A DNA stretch of 64,000 nucleotides. Source: UBA4782 sp034429195 (lineage in GTDB: Bacteria > Chloroflexota > Anaerolineae > Anaerolineales > Anaerolineaceae). Location of the stretch: positions 1 to 64,000 of the forward strand of contig DAOUGQ010000002.1 in assembly GCA_034429195.1 (NCBI GenBank), in the 5' to 3' direction. Within the stretch, counting starts at the first letter, position 1; the number at the start of each line of letters is the position of its first letter. The notes beneath the pieces were generated by a model that was given only the letters and a program-made list of their open reading frames with translations, was not told where the DNA came from and searched no databases. Below are positions 8,480 through 17,801 of this stretch, one piece after another. The position numbers were made by a program, and so were the translations under genes.

Positions 8480-8508
8480 AGTCTACATGACAAGTCTAAT
8501 TATGTCAA
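8480..8508 (-). promoter_or_regulatory. Sigma-70 promoter of the recombinase-like gene
   Basis: On the minus strand TTGACA (plus 8503-8508) and TAGACT (plus 8480-8485) are 17 bp apart. They give a leader of roughly 35-40 nt that holds the ribosome site GGAGG before the ATG at 8436. Confidence 0.75.
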
Positions 8509-8524
8509 ATCGCAAATAAAAAAA

Positions 8525-9586
8525 TCACGGTGTAAGCGCCTGTTGCAGGATAGGATAAATTGCTTCTTGATTGGGGAGTAATACCATAGCACCGCCTTCA
8601 GCAATGTAGTTCCATACTTCATTTTGCCCTATTGAATATTGACGGATATGCCCATTTTTTGCCAGTTTAGGCGCAAGCTGAACATAGGGGAGCATATCAT
8701 CAAGGCTGAGGTCAGTTTCTACGTTATCTGAAAGGATATCGTATAACTCTGGAACTCGACTGAGTCCATTGATGCTTAGAATACGTTCAAATAATGCCAG
8801 AATGACCTCTTGTTGGCGACGATTGCGATCAAAATCGTTGGTAGATTTTCGTGAGCGAACATACCATAAAGCAGTTTGCCCATCCATTGGAAAGACTCCC
8901 GGCTGGATGATGCAATAATCGCCATAAGCAATTGGCAGGTTACAATAATCCACTAACTCTTTCTTTACATTCACATCAATTCCATCCAGCGTGTCAACTA
9001 TGTCAATAAAACTGTTAAAATTCGTCATGATGTAATGGGTTGGGCGTACTCCGAAGTTATATTCAAGAGTATCTGCCAGTGCGGCGAAACCACCCATATT
9101 CATGGCGGTATTGATCCTGTTCATTCCATAATAAGGGATGTATACATATAAATCACGAGGAAAAGAGACAATACTGGCAGTACCTTGTTCTGGGTTCAAG
9201 ATCACCAGTAAAATAACATCGGTTCTAAAGCCACCACCGGGTCTTTCATCAGATCCAAGGACCAGGAATAGTTCCTGACCTTCGGGCATGTTAAGGTCAA
9301 AATACCAGGGTGTAGGGGTAAAAGGCAGCGGTGTCTCGGTGGGGGTTGGGCTGGGGGTAATTGTAAATGTAGGCGTTATAGATGGTGTAATGGTTGGCAA
9401 AGGCGTGTGAGTGGCAGTTGGTGGAACAGGTTGAAAAGGTGTCCGGCTGGCAGTTGGTCCAGGTGTTTTATTAGAAAACATGGAAATCGATGCGGGCAAA
9501 CTAATGGATGATCCTGGGAAGGAACATCCTGCCATTATCATTATTATTACAAAGAAGATCAAACCCTGCTTCCAGTGTTTTTTCAT
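8525..9586 (-). CDS. LytR-CpsA-Psr (LCP) family cell-envelope ligase, lipoprotein
   Basis: LCP enzymes move undecaprenyl-phosphate-linked glycopolymers onto the cell wall or related acceptors outside the membrane. The 353-aa product starts with a lipoprotein signal peptide (lipobox MAGC near residue 20). A Thr/Pro-rich linker follows (about 40-95) and then the LCP domain (about 105-300) with SDERPGGGFRTD, the PRD motif and the arginine-rich DRNRRQQEV. Its start lies 4 nt past the stop of the LysM gene, so it is the last gene of the kinase-like/LysM/LCP operon. The acceptor in this presumably monoderm-like envelope is unknown. Confidence 0.9.
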   Translation of the reverse strand: MKKHWKQGLIFFVIIMIMAGCSFPGSSISLPASISMFSNKTPGPTASRTPFQPVPPTATHTPLPTITPSITPTFTITPSPTPTETPLPFTPTPWYFDLNMPEGQELFLVLGSDERPGGGFRTDVILLVILNPEQGTASIVSFPRDLYVYIPYYGMNRINTAMNMGGFAALADTLEYNFGVRPTHYIMTNFNSFIDIVDTLDGIDVNVKKELVDYCNLPIAYGDYCIIQPGVFPMDGQTALWYVRSRKSTNDFDRNRRQQEVILALFERILSINGLSRVPELYDILSDNVETDLSLDDMLPYVQLAPKLAKNGHIRQYSIGQNEVWNYIAEGGAMVLLPNQEAIYPILQQALTP

Positions 9587-9589
9587 TTT

Positions 9590-10327
9590 TTATCCACCGG
9601 ATGTAGGTATGGGAATGGGTATAACTGTCGGAATTTCTCCCGAGGGGGTCGGAATTCCTGGTGTGACCAAATGTTGAGGAAGGTATATTGTTTTCCCAAT
9701 TTCCAGGAGGGTTGATGATCCCATGCAATTAACTTGTTGTATTTCTTGTACAGTCACACCAAATTTGGCAGCCAAAGCATATAACGTATCACCAGGCTGG
9801 ATGGTGTAAAGAATCCAACCTTCGGGTTTGCTGCAAGGCTCTGTTTCAGTTACGATGATCGCAGTCGGTTTCGGTGGGATTGGTGGCAGGAAGAGAATAC
9901 TTCCAGGAACGATCTGGTCTGAAACCAGACAATTGCCTGTTTGTAAATTATCTACTGTGATCTCTCGGCTTTTTGCAAGTCTTTTTAGAGTATCACCCTG
10001 CTTCACAACATATTCTTTCCAACCCTTAGGAATGGGGCAAATAGTAGGTGTAGTAGTGCATGTTGAGGTGTATGTATGAGTACTTGTTGCTGTTTTTGTT
10101 TTGGTGGGGATTATCGTATTCGTAGCGGAATTTGTGATAATGCTGGTTGATATTTCAGTGGTTTTTTGCTCTTCTGATGGTTCAGGCGTAATTGAAGAAG
10201 CAAATGGCAGGATAGAGATCATTGATTCGGACGAAGAAATCATAAACCCACCAAGAATTGCTACCATGATCAACCCAGCGGCGCCAAAACCACGCAGGAT
10301 CTCATTCTTTACGTTCGTCATATCCAT
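9590..10327 (-). CDS. Membrane-anchored protein with two LysM domains
   Basis: A 245-aa protein with one N-terminal membrane helix (about 15-33), a Ser/Thr-rich spacer, and two LysM domains (about 107-150 and 170-215). Each LysM repeat is recognisable by W-x-x-Y-x-x-x-x-GDTL. The end is Pro/Thr-rich. LysM binds the GlcNAc of peptidoglycan, so the protein should sit on the outer face against the wall. The start overlaps the end of the upstream kinase-like gene by 26 nt. ATG at 10327 or 10321 are both possible. No enzyme domain is seen. It probably works with the LCP gene that follows. Confidence 0.88.
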   Translation of the reverse strand: MDMTNVKNEILRGFGAAGLIMVAILGGFMISSSESMISILPFASSITPEPSEEQKTTEISTSIITNSATNTIIPTKTKTATSTHTYTSTCTTTPTICPIPKGWKEYVVKQGDTLKRLAKSREITVDNLQTGNCLVSDQIVPGSILFLPPIPPKPTAIIVTETEPCSKPEGWILYTIQPGDTLYALAAKFGVTVQEIQQVNCMGSSTLLEIGKTIYLPQHLVTPGIPTPSGEIPTVIPIPIPTSGG

Positions 10328-12686
10328 CCATTACCTGAGTCTCCCCAGGGGCTACAGGCAATATTACATTGATAGAAGTTCCTTCTTTTGCCTGGCTTTC
10401 TATCCATAATCTTCCATCCAACTTGTTCACCAGGTTCTTTATTGTGAGCATATCTTTGAAAGGAATTCCCAACCCTGCAATTTCAGCGGTACTGTCAACA
10501 TTAATCTGGGATTGGATAAGCGATATTTCTTCATCATTTAGCCCTATTCCGCTGTCTGTTATCTGGATCACAATGAATTCTTGATCATCTTGCTTTGTAC
10601 GGTTGGCTCTCAAAAAAACCGAATTTCCAGCAGGAGTTGCGATGATAGCATTTTGCAATAACTGTCTCAAAACTTTTATTAAGGCTTCCCGGTTTATTAT
10701 AAGGGAAGGAATGTCATTGGATACATCCATGCGAAACTTGATATCTTTTTCCAGGAAATCTGAAGCTGTATCAGAGATCACCTGGTCAATAACGGTCATC
10801 AAATCAATTTGAGAAGGAGAAATATCTAGATCAGGGAAGCCTTGAGTGGTTTGCTGGATCAGGTTATCGAGTTGAGTGTGAAGTTTTTCTACAGTGATCT
10901 TGATTCGTTCCAGGAATGATCGTTGTACTTCGTTAAGCTTACCGGCAGTCTCTGATTCAAGGATATCAATATATCCCATCAAAGAAGATAATGGGCGACG
11001 GATCTCCTGGGCAGAGGTGATAAAGAATTCAGGGGAGGCGGATTGCACTGCTGGATGTAGAGCAGCCTGTTTTTCAAGTTTACTAATTTTGGTTCGCGCT
11101 TCAGTCAGTTGCCCTTGCAGGTTCGATAATTCTTCAAGGGTCAGTTGTAGTTCTTGAGAGACTTCATTATTCGTTGGCTGAATAAGCGTTGCAGTGCCTT
11201 TATCAGAATAATCAGGTACCTCTTCTGAGGAAGGTGACAATGTGGGTATTTCGGGGATGAGGCTTTCTTCTGAAATATTGCTAGTGATTACCTTATGAGT
11301 TTCTGGTTCTGTTAACTGGGTAGAATCCTGAAGAAGCTGTAGTTCATTATAAGCAAGCAACAGTTCCCGGAATTCCCCTTGAAGCTCATCCAATTCTGCT
11401 TGCTTTTTCTGTAGATCCATTTTTTCAGGTGATGTATCAGGAGAACCTTCTGTATGACGTTGCAGGTTAAGAAGAGTTTGAAGTACAAATTCAGAAAGAC
11501 CTTGTATATACTTTTGATCTTCTTGAGTCCAGATACGTTCAGCAAAAGGAGATAAGAGAAGTATTCCGCCCCAGGTGATCTCAGAATTCGCCAGTGGAAC
11601 ATACATGGTATTGGCAGCATCACGTAGGTCTAAGGCATCAGCAAGGTTGTCAAGTTCGGGGATTAGATTGGTATCAACATTGTGAATATACGGTTTTGCA
11701 CGCTGAACTGCGCTGGATAACACAGGAAGGAAAGTTTGTGGTTTGCTGAAACCAGGCAATTCTACTTCACGAATCAGGTCATATCCACAGAGAAAGATCA
11801 AATCATCCTGTTGTCTTGGCGCTAGGATGAGATAACAAATATCTGCTAACATGGTCTGCCCAATCGCTTTTGCAATGAGTGGGGGAAGTGCGCCTTCTGG
11901 AAGCTCTTGCGTTATGTGAAGCCAGGTTTGCAATGTACGCGGGTCTGCAGAATATCGACGACGTTCACGGTACATTCGAGCCTGCTCGCCCGTTTGTTCT
12001 GCCACTGGTGGTGAAAAAAGACGCATTGCGAGGAAAGGAAGCAGGGGAAATGATACCAGGAATGATAGACGAAGTATTCCTGCCAGATTCCCTTGTGAAT
12101 TACCAAGGAAAATCTGTAACATTCCTCCAATGAATATCAGAATACAGATGACAAATCCAAAACTCCAGATGAATGGGCGGTTACGAATGATTGTAAACGC
12201 TCCAAAAAGAGAAAGGACACACAGCAAGATGTCCCATCCAAGTGCCATTCCCGTTGTGTTAAATTCATTGTTTTTACTTTGGGGAAACCAGATGATCAAC
12301 GAGATGATCCAAAGGATCAAGAAGAACAAACTTAACCCTACTATTGCTCGATCAATGAAATGTGACGGTTTTGGAGCTATCCATAACCAGAGGATCCATA
12401 TAAGGCTGATCAGGATCACTGCTCGATCCAGGGTAGGAAGGAGAGTCTGTGGTGAAATTCCAGCCAACTGACTGATCAAAGATGCTAACAGGATCAAACT
12501 TTGGCCAATAAGCAGAACCACGAGCCCTGTACGCATCCTTTTGATGTGAAGAAAACGGCTATTACGCTGATTGATCCAGATTGCCTGGAAAGTTGCAAAT
12601 AAGGAAAAAAGTATCACCAGGTGAAAGAACACATTCCCAGGTGATTGCTGAAGAAAGAGCCCAATCTGGTAGAAAAGACCGTTCAT
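10302..12686 (-). CDS. Multi-pass membrane histidine-kinase-like protein with GAF domain, lacking the phospho-histidine
   Basis: A 794-aa protein: seven or eight membrane helices (1-225), a GAF-like domain (about 250-405), a charged coiled-coil stretch (410-560), a dimerisation helix pair (about 560-640) and a HATPase domain (about 670-785) with N-box (QNAIIATPAGN), DSGIGL and a shortened G2 (AGLGIPF). The H-box reads AQEIRRPLSSL, so glutamine replaces the phospho-accepting histidine. The start at 12686 is set by GGAG 5 nt upstream; the open frame further up is not supported. Its TATAAT is at plus 12703-12708. First gene of the LysM/LCP operon, so a role in sensing envelope state is inferred. 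Confidence 0.82.
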   Translation of the reverse strand: MNGLFYQIGLFLQQSPGNVFFHLVILFSLFATFQAIWINQRNSRFLHIKRMRTGLVVLLIGQSLILLASLISQLAGISPQTLLPTLDRAVILISLIWILWLWIAPKPSHFIDRAIVGLSLFFLILWIISLIIWFPQSKNNEFNTTGMALGWDILLCVLSLFGAFTIIRNRPFIWSFGFVICILIFIGGMLQIFLGNSQGNLAGILRLSFLVSFPLLPFLAMRLFSPPVAEQTGEQARMYRERRRYSADPRTLQTWLHITQELPEGALPPLIAKAIGQTMLADICYLILAPRQQDDLIFLCGYDLIREVELPGFSKPQTFLPVLSSAVQRAKPYIHNVDTNLIPELDNLADALDLRDAANTMYVPLANSEITWGGILLLSPFAERIWTQEDQKYIQGLSEFVLQTLLNLQRHTEGSPDTSPEKMDLQKKQAELDELQGEFRELLLAYNELQLLQDSTQLTEPETHKVITSNISEESLIPEIPTLSPSSEEVPDYSDKGTATLIQPTNNEVSQELQLTLEELSNLQGQLTEARTKISKLEKQAALHPAVQSASPEFFITSAQEIRRPLSSLMGYIDILESETAGKLNEVQRSFLERIKITVEKLHTQLDNLIQQTTQGFPDLDISPSQIDLMTVIDQVISDTASDFLEKDIKFRMDVSNDIPSLIINREALIKVLRQLLQNAIIATPAGNSVFLRANRTKQDDQEFIVIQITDSGIGLNDEEISLIQSQINVDSTAEIAGLGIPFKDMLTIKNLVNKLDGRLWIESQAKEGTSINVILPVAPGETQVMDGYDERKE

Positions 12687-12764
12687 TTTCGCTCCAGAAG
12701 TAATTATAGCATCACAAGAAAAATGAGAATTTTGGGAAAATAACAAATTGATGTTGTCTGACAA

Positions 12765-12793
12765 TTGACAAACGAAAAAAATCTGATTACACT
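12765..12793 (+). promoter_or_regulatory. Sigma-70 promoter, probably leaderless, of the purine-nitrogen gene group
   Basis: TTGACA (12765-12770), a 17-bp spacer and TACACT (12788-12793) are followed 6 nt later by ATG at 12800. Transcription would start at or within a base or two of the start codon. No Shine-Dalgarno sequence is present. Confidence 0.75.
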
Positions 12794-12799
12794 TTGAAT

Positions 12800-14194
12800 A
12801 TGACCACGTTACTCCTACGCCACGCAGCAATTCTGGTAACTATGGACGACCATCGAAGGGAAATACCTGACGGTGGTCTTTTTGTCAGGAATGGATTTAT
12901 CGAGCAGGTAGGTGAAACCAATTCTCTGCCTGAAACTGCAGATGAAATTATCGATATGTCCGGTCATATCGTTCTACCCGGCATGGTCAATACTCACCAT
13001 CATTTTTTTCAGACACTAACCCGGGCAGTACCCACAGCACAAAATGTTAACCTTTTTAACTGGTTAAGAGCTCATTATCCTTTCTGGTGCAAGATCACGC
13101 CGGAAGATATTTATATTTCCACCCAAACAGCCTTATCAGAACTGGCGTTATCTGGCTGCACAACTGCATCCGATCATCTGTACCTGTATCCCAATGGCTC
13201 CAGGGTAGATGATGAAATCGCTGGAGCTCAGGAAATTGGCATTCGGCTACATGCTTCACGAGGGTCGATGAGTATGGGCGAAAGCCAGGGTGGGGTTCCA
13301 CCAGACAGCCTGGTCGAAAATGAAGATGCGATTTTACGCGATACCCAACGGCTGATCGAACAGTATCACCAATCTGAACCTGGAGCCATGCTACAGATTG
13401 TTGTTGCTCCCTGTTCGCCTTTCAATGTTACTCAAAACCTGATGCGTGAATCTGCCAAACTGGCGCGGCATTATGGTGTGCATATGCATACTCACCTGGC
13501 AGAAACAGAAGATGAAGAAGCTTTTTGCCAACAGAGATTTGGGTATCGCCCGATGGCATACATGCAACAGGTGGATTGGGTCGGCGAAGACGTCTGGTTC
13601 GCTCATTCCATATATATCAACCAGGAAGAGATCAACGTATTTGCAAAATATGGCTGTGGTGTAGCGCATTGCCCAACATCCAATATGAGGTTGGCTTCTG
13701 GTATTGCACCTTTATGGGAGTACATTCAGGCGAATGTGCGGGTTGGTTTAGGTGTTGATGGTTCAGCCAGCAATGATGGCTCTAATATGCTGGCAGAAGC
13801 ACGGCAGGCATTGCTGCTTGCGCGACTGCGTGCCGGTTTAATGGGGGCATCTCTATCCAGCTCAAACACCATTCCACTCCTGAAAGCAAGGCGGGCACTG
13901 GAATTGGCAACCCGTGGTGGAGCAGAAGTTTTAGGGCGTAAAGATATTGGTTCTTTGGAGCCGGGTAAATGTGCTGATTTTATTGCGATTGACGTAAATA
14001 GACTGGATTATGCCGGGGGGTTACACGATCCGGTGGCATCAATCCTGTTTTGTGCTCCACAGAAAGTGGATTGGAATGTAGTGCAAGGAAAAGTTGTTGT
14101 GAAAAATGGTGAACTTGTGAATGTCGATGTTCATCGTTTGATCGAAAAACATAATCATGCTGCATCACGATTAAGTGGTATTCCATTACCTTGA
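12800..14194 (+). CDS. Amidohydrolase, 8-oxoguanine deaminase-like
   Basis: A 464-aa metal-dependent hydrolase of the ATZ/TRZ branch. Metal-binding motifs are NTHHHFFQTL (near residue 67), HTHLAETEDE, WFAHSIY and GVDGSASND, all in the expected order. THHHFFQTLTRA and ASDH are typical of the branch that deaminates 8-oxoguanine to urate. SsnA, an amidohydrolase of unknown reaction in E. coli purine clusters, is a related alternative. ATG at 12800 is preferred over the TTG at 12794 because the promoter places the transcript end there. The gene stands first in a same-strand series with adenine deaminase and carbamoyltransferases, which supports a nucleobase substrate. Confidence 0.8.
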   Translation: MTTLLLRHAAILVTMDDHRREIPDGGLFVRNGFIEQVGETNSLPETADEIIDMSGHIVLPGMVNTHHHFFQTLTRAVPTAQNVNLFNWLRAHYPFWCKITPEDIYISTQTALSELALSGCTTASDHLYLYPNGSRVDDEIAGAQEIGIRLHASRGSMSMGESQGGVPPDSLVENEDAILRDTQRLIEQYHQSEPGAMLQIVVAPCSPFNVTQNLMRESAKLARHYGVHMHTHLAETEDEEAFCQQRFGYRPMAYMQQVDWVGEDVWFAHSIYINQEEINVFAKYGCGVAHCPTSNMRLASGIAPLWEYIQANVRVGLGVDGSASNDGSNMLAEARQALLLARLRAGLMGASLSSSNTIPLLKARRALELATRGGAEVLGRKDIGSLEPGKCADFIAIDVNRLDYAGGLHDPVASILFCAPQKVDWNVVQGKVVVKNGELVNVDVHRLIEKHNHAASRLSGIPLP

Positions 14195-14223
14195 AATAAA
14201 GGAAAAGGGATTCTGGAGACAGA

Positions 14224-16005
14224 ATGCAAATAGCCTATTACAGCTCGAAAATATTGGTCGATTGTGCAATGGGTCGTTTACCCGCTGATCTGGTAATTCG
14301 AAACGGACATTGGGTGTGCGTGCAGACGGGTGAAATTATTCCAAACACAGATATTGCCATCATTGATGGGAGATTTGCCTATGTGGGTCCTGATGCAAAT
14401 CATACGATTGGTGAAAATACACGGGTAATCGATGCTGATGGGCGATATCTTGTTCCCGGTCTTATAGATGGGCATTTACATGTGGAATCAGGAATGTTAA
14501 CGGTCAGTGAATATGTGCGTGCGGTGCTGCCACATGGAACAACTGGAATGTTCATTGATCCACATGAGATCACGAATGTCTTTGGATTGCGTGGCGTGCG
14601 CCTGATGCTTGAAGAAGCCAGGCAGCAGCCTATCCATGTTTATGTACAGATGCCTTCATGTGTGCCCTCCGCTCCTGGATTTGAAACTCCGGGCGGTTCG
14701 ATTGGGCCAGCAGAAGTTGCAGAAGCCATGACCTGGCCAGGAATTATCGGATTGGGTGAGATGATGAACTTCCCAGGTGTATATAATGGAGATGAAAAAG
14801 TTCATTCTGAAATGGCAGTAACACGCCAATCAGGAAAAGTGATTGGCGGGCATTATGCCAGCCCGGATCTGGGGCTCAACTTCCACGGTTATGCTGCTGG
14901 TGGACCCCAGGATGATCACGAAGGCACACAAAAGCAAGATGCCATTGAACGTGCTCGTCAAGGAATGCGAGTGATGATGCGCTACGGTTCTGGATGGAAA
15001 GATGTCGAGCAGCAGGCAAAAGCTATTCTTGAAGAGGGATTGGAAAGCCGCCTGTTCTCCCTCTGTACAGATGATGCTCATTCAGCTACTCTTGTTTATG
15101 AAGGTCATATGGATAGGGCAATACGACATGCAGTTTCAGTTGGACTACCACCCATGATGGCGATTCAAATGGCTACAATCAATACTGCAGAGCATTTTGG
15201 GTTGACACGAGAAATGGGATTGATCGCACCTGGCAGACACGCTGATGTTGTGTTGGTGAAAGATCTAAATAATTTCCAAGTAGATCTGGTAATTGCGCGT
15301 GGCGAGCAAATTGTTGAAGATGGAACAATTCTGGTCGAAAAACCAGTTATGAAATATCCTGATTGGGCTTTACACTCTGTACATCTTCCGCATATGCTTA
15401 CACCAGATAATTTTTGCATCCCTGCATTGCGTGATTTTCCCCATACCGCTCATGTAATTGGGATCGTCGAAAATCAGGCACCTACGCGTCATTTGCTGAT
15501 GACGGTCATTCCCGAAAATGGTGAGATATTGCCAGACATGAAACGTGATATAGCTAAATTGGCATTAATTGAGCGACACCATAATACCGGGAAAGTACAA
15601 ATGGGTCTGGTCAAGGGGTTTGGTTTTACCTGCCCATGTGCAGTTGCTACCACAGTTGCACATGATTGTCATAATATGATCATTGCGGGCACTGATGAGG
15701 AGAATATGGCGATTGCTGCCAATCACCTGGCTGCAATGAATGGCGGTCAAATTGTGGTCAAAGAAGGGAAAGTGATTGGACAGGTGACACTTCCCATCGC
15801 AGGGTTGATGTCGGATGAGCCTGCTGTAGATGTAGCAAAGGCTGCAGATTCTGTTTTGATGGGATTTCAGAGCTGTGGATGTGCCATTCAAAATCCAAAT
15901 ATGCAGCTCAGTTTACTGGGGCTGGTGGTCATTCCTGAACTTCGAATTTCGGACCTGGGATTGGTGGACACCACCCGGTTTGATTTTGTGCAGTTATTGG
16001 AATGA
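14224..16005 (+). CDS. ade: Adenine deaminase
   Basis: Adenine deaminase (593 aa) converts adenine to hypoxanthine and ammonia. Motifs: GLIDGHLHVESGML near residue 80, DPHEITNVFG near 118, SCVPS near 142, GLGEMMNFPG near 180 and CTDDAHSATL near 282, followed by the C-terminal domain with GFG and C-C-A-like segments. The length matches the family. It begins 30 nt after the upstream deaminase and is followed by the GntR gene, so it likely belongs to the same transcript. It would feed hypoxanthine into purine breakdown or salvage. Confidence 0.93.
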   Translation: MQIAYYSSKILVDCAMGRLPADLVIRNGHWVCVQTGEIIPNTDIAIIDGRFAYVGPDANHTIGENTRVIDADGRYLVPGLIDGHLHVESGMLTVSEYVRAVLPHGTTGMFIDPHEITNVFGLRGVRLMLEEARQQPIHVYVQMPSCVPSAPGFETPGGSIGPAEVAEAMTWPGIIGLGEMMNFPGVYNGDEKVHSEMAVTRQSGKVIGGHYASPDLGLNFHGYAAGGPQDDHEGTQKQDAIERARQGMRVMMRYGSGWKDVEQQAKAILEEGLESRLFSLCTDDAHSATLVYEGHMDRAIRHAVSVGLPPMMAIQMATINTAEHFGLTREMGLIAPGRHADVVLVKDLNNFQVDLVIARGEQIVEDGTILVEKPVMKYPDWALHSVHLPHMLTPDNFCIPALRDFPHTAHVIGIVENQAPTRHLLMTVIPENGEILPDMKRDIAKLALIERHHNTGKVQMGLVKGFGFTCPCAVATTVAHDCHNMIIAGTDEENMAIAANHLAAMNGGQIVVKEGKVIGQVTLPIAGLMSDEPAVDVAKAADSVLMGFQSCGCAIQNPNMQLSLLGLVVIPELRISDLGLVDTTRFDFVQLLE

Positions 16006-16066
16006 GACCAGCTAGAAAATCAATCAATTCTTCCAAAGGAGGACTGGAAATCCAGAAAAAGACAAA

Positions 16067-16801
16067 ATGCCTGTAAATGAATCTCTTCATCCCTTTCAAA
16101 GGTTGCAGCAAGAATTAGCAGTGCTCATAGCTGAAACACCAGCAGGAGATCGATTGCCTTCCGAACCTGATTTGGCATGTCAATTAGGTGTTTCACGAGC
16201 AACATTGCGTGAAGCAATGCGTACTTTTGAGGGACAGGGATTGATCCGTCGAAGGCAGGGTGTCGGCACATTCGTTGTCGGACGCTCTAAAGTAATAGAA
16301 ACTGGACTTGAGGTACTGGAAAGTATTGAAAAAATGGCAGGTAGAATTCAATTGGATGTATCCATGGGTGAACTGCGAATTAAACATCATCCCGTTGATG
16401 CAGCCCAGGCTGAAATTTTCCAGATACCTGTCGGAAGTGACGTGATAAAGGTAAGCCGAATCATTCTTGCAGAAATGCGACCAGTAGCGTTCCTGATTGA
16501 TGAGATCGCTGCCGATCTCTTTTCATCGGAAGATTTGCATAATGGATTTACTGGTTCAGTTCTTGATCTCATGTTGAATCGAGGAGATTTTAATTTATCA
16601 ACTTCGGTAGCAGAAATTAAGGCTGTAGCTGCTCCAGCTGAAATTGCTCGGGCGATGCAGATCCAACGCGGTGATGTACTGCTACAAATGTCCAGTCAAT
16701 TGTATGATATCAACAGTCGCGTGGTTGATATCTCTCAAAGTTATTTCCTACCTGGCTATTTTCGTTTCCATGTAGTTCGCCGTGTAGAAGGAAATCAATA
16801 A
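16067..16801 (+). CDS. GntR-family transcriptional regulator with UTRA-type effector domain
   Basis: A 244-aa regulator. The winged helix-turn-helix (about 10-72) shows LPSEPDLACQLGVSRATLREAM and GVGTFV, the standard GntR signature. The rest (about 85-240) fits a UTRA ligand domain. It sits between the deaminases and the carbamoyltransferases and is probably the local regulator, with a purine-derived or carbamoyl intermediate as effector (inference). The leader is odd: a strong AAAGGAGG lies 24 nt before the ATG with a small CTGGA/TCCAG hairpin between, which would shorten the distance if folded. Confidence 0.88.
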   Translation: MPVNESLHPFQRLQQELAVLIAETPAGDRLPSEPDLACQLGVSRATLREAMRTFEGQGLIRRRQGVGTFVVGRSKVIETGLEVLESIEKMAGRIQLDVSMGELRIKHHPVDAAQAEIFQIPVGSDVIKVSRIILAEMRPVAFLIDEIAADLFSSEDLHNGFTGSVLDLMLNRGDFNLSTSVAEIKAVAAPAEIARAMQIQRGDVLLQMSSQLYDINSRVVDISQSYFLPGYFRFHVVRRVEGNQ

Positions 16802-16831
16802 CTATTTTGTAAACCTCAGGAGGTATTTGAA

Positions 16832-17782
16832 ATGCGTAGTTTTGCTGGTCGTGATATTCTTTCTCTGAAAGATTTCGAACGAAACGAATTTTTTCATGTT
16901 TTTGAAGTAGCAAAAGAGCTTGAACCTATTGCTCGCAGCCGCCGCAATGTGGACATGCTCAAAGAAAAAACATTGGTCACTGCTTTTTATCAACCCAGCA
17001 CCCGCACCCGGCTTGCCCATGAAGCTGCCATGCATCGTCTGGGTGGACATGTTACCGGTTTTTCCGATGCCAAGATGACCCGTGCAGGTGACTGGTATCA
17101 AGAAAGTATCAAAGATACTGTAAAAATGCTCGAATTCTACGGTGATGTGATTGTTATGCGCCATTTCCAGCAGGGTGCCCCGATGGAAGCAGCTAAATGG
17201 GCATCTGTTCCGATCATTAATGGTGGTGATGGTTGGGGTGAGCATCCTACCCAGATCTTAACCGATTTATACACAGTCTTATCGGAGAAAGGTCATATTG
17301 ATGGATTAACCTGGCTTGCAGTTGGCGATATGCGCATGCGCACTATGCACTCCTTGGCTTATGCGCTTACCCAATTCGATTGCCCGATCACATTCGTGGC
17401 ACCACCCGAAATGTCAATTCTGCCAGAATTTCAGGAAGAGCTGAAGCAATATAATCTCAATTTCACCATTGCAGAACATGTTGAACAGGTAATTGCGAAA
17501 GCAGATGTCATTCTGGTAGAGCCAGTTGTTCAACCAGACTACACCAAATCTCGCCAGGAAGCTGGAGAGCACGGATTGACCCCCAGCAATTACAAGATCA
17601 CCCGTGAATTACTGGCAACCAAAGCAAAATCTGATGCGATCTTACTGCATTCCCTTCCTCGTATGGATGAAATTCCACCCGATGTTGATATTACCCGCTG
17701 GTCACGCTACTGGCAGGAAGCCTACAATGGTGTTGTAATGCGTATGGCTCTTTTGGCGCTGGTATTAGGCGCGATGGAATAA
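16832..17782 (+). CDS. Aspartate carbamoyltransferase-like enzyme
   Basis: A 316-aa member of the aspartate/ornithine carbamoyltransferase superfamily. The carbamoyl-phosphate site is intact (QPSTRTRLAHE near residue 50, MRHFQQG near 108, and GEHPTQILTDLYT near 138). LPRMDEIP near 272 resembles the LPRxxE of aspartate carbamoyltransferases, so the acceptor may be aspartate-like. No pyr genes adjoin. Instead a second carbamoyltransferase starts 19 nt downstream and carbamate kinase follows, so a catabolic role, releasing carbamoyl phosphate, is more likely than pyrimidine synthesis. A good ribosome site (AGGAGGT) precedes the ATG. Confidence 0.82.
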   Translation: MRSFAGRDILSLKDFERNEFFHVFEVAKELEPIARSRRNVDMLKEKTLVTAFYQPSTRTRLAHEAAMHRLGGHVTGFSDAKMTRAGDWYQESIKDTVKMLEFYGDVIVMRHFQQGAPMEAAKWASVPIINGGDGWGEHPTQILTDLYTVLSEKGHIDGLTWLAVGDMRMRTMHSLAYALTQFDCPITFVAPPEMSILPEFQEELKQYNLNFTIAEHVEQVIAKADVILVEPVVQPDYTKSRQEAGEHGLTPSNYKITRELLATKAKSDAILLHSLPRMDEIPPDVDITRWSRYWQEAYNGVVMRMALLALVLGAME

Positions 17783-17801
17783 AAGAATTGGAGATGCTGT
17801 T

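Noticed and set aside
9480..12471. Plus-strand reading frames opposite the LCP, LysM and kinase-like genes
   Set aside because: They are short, show no family motifs and lie wholly opposite genes with clear domains. They reflect low stop-codon density in the opposite frame.
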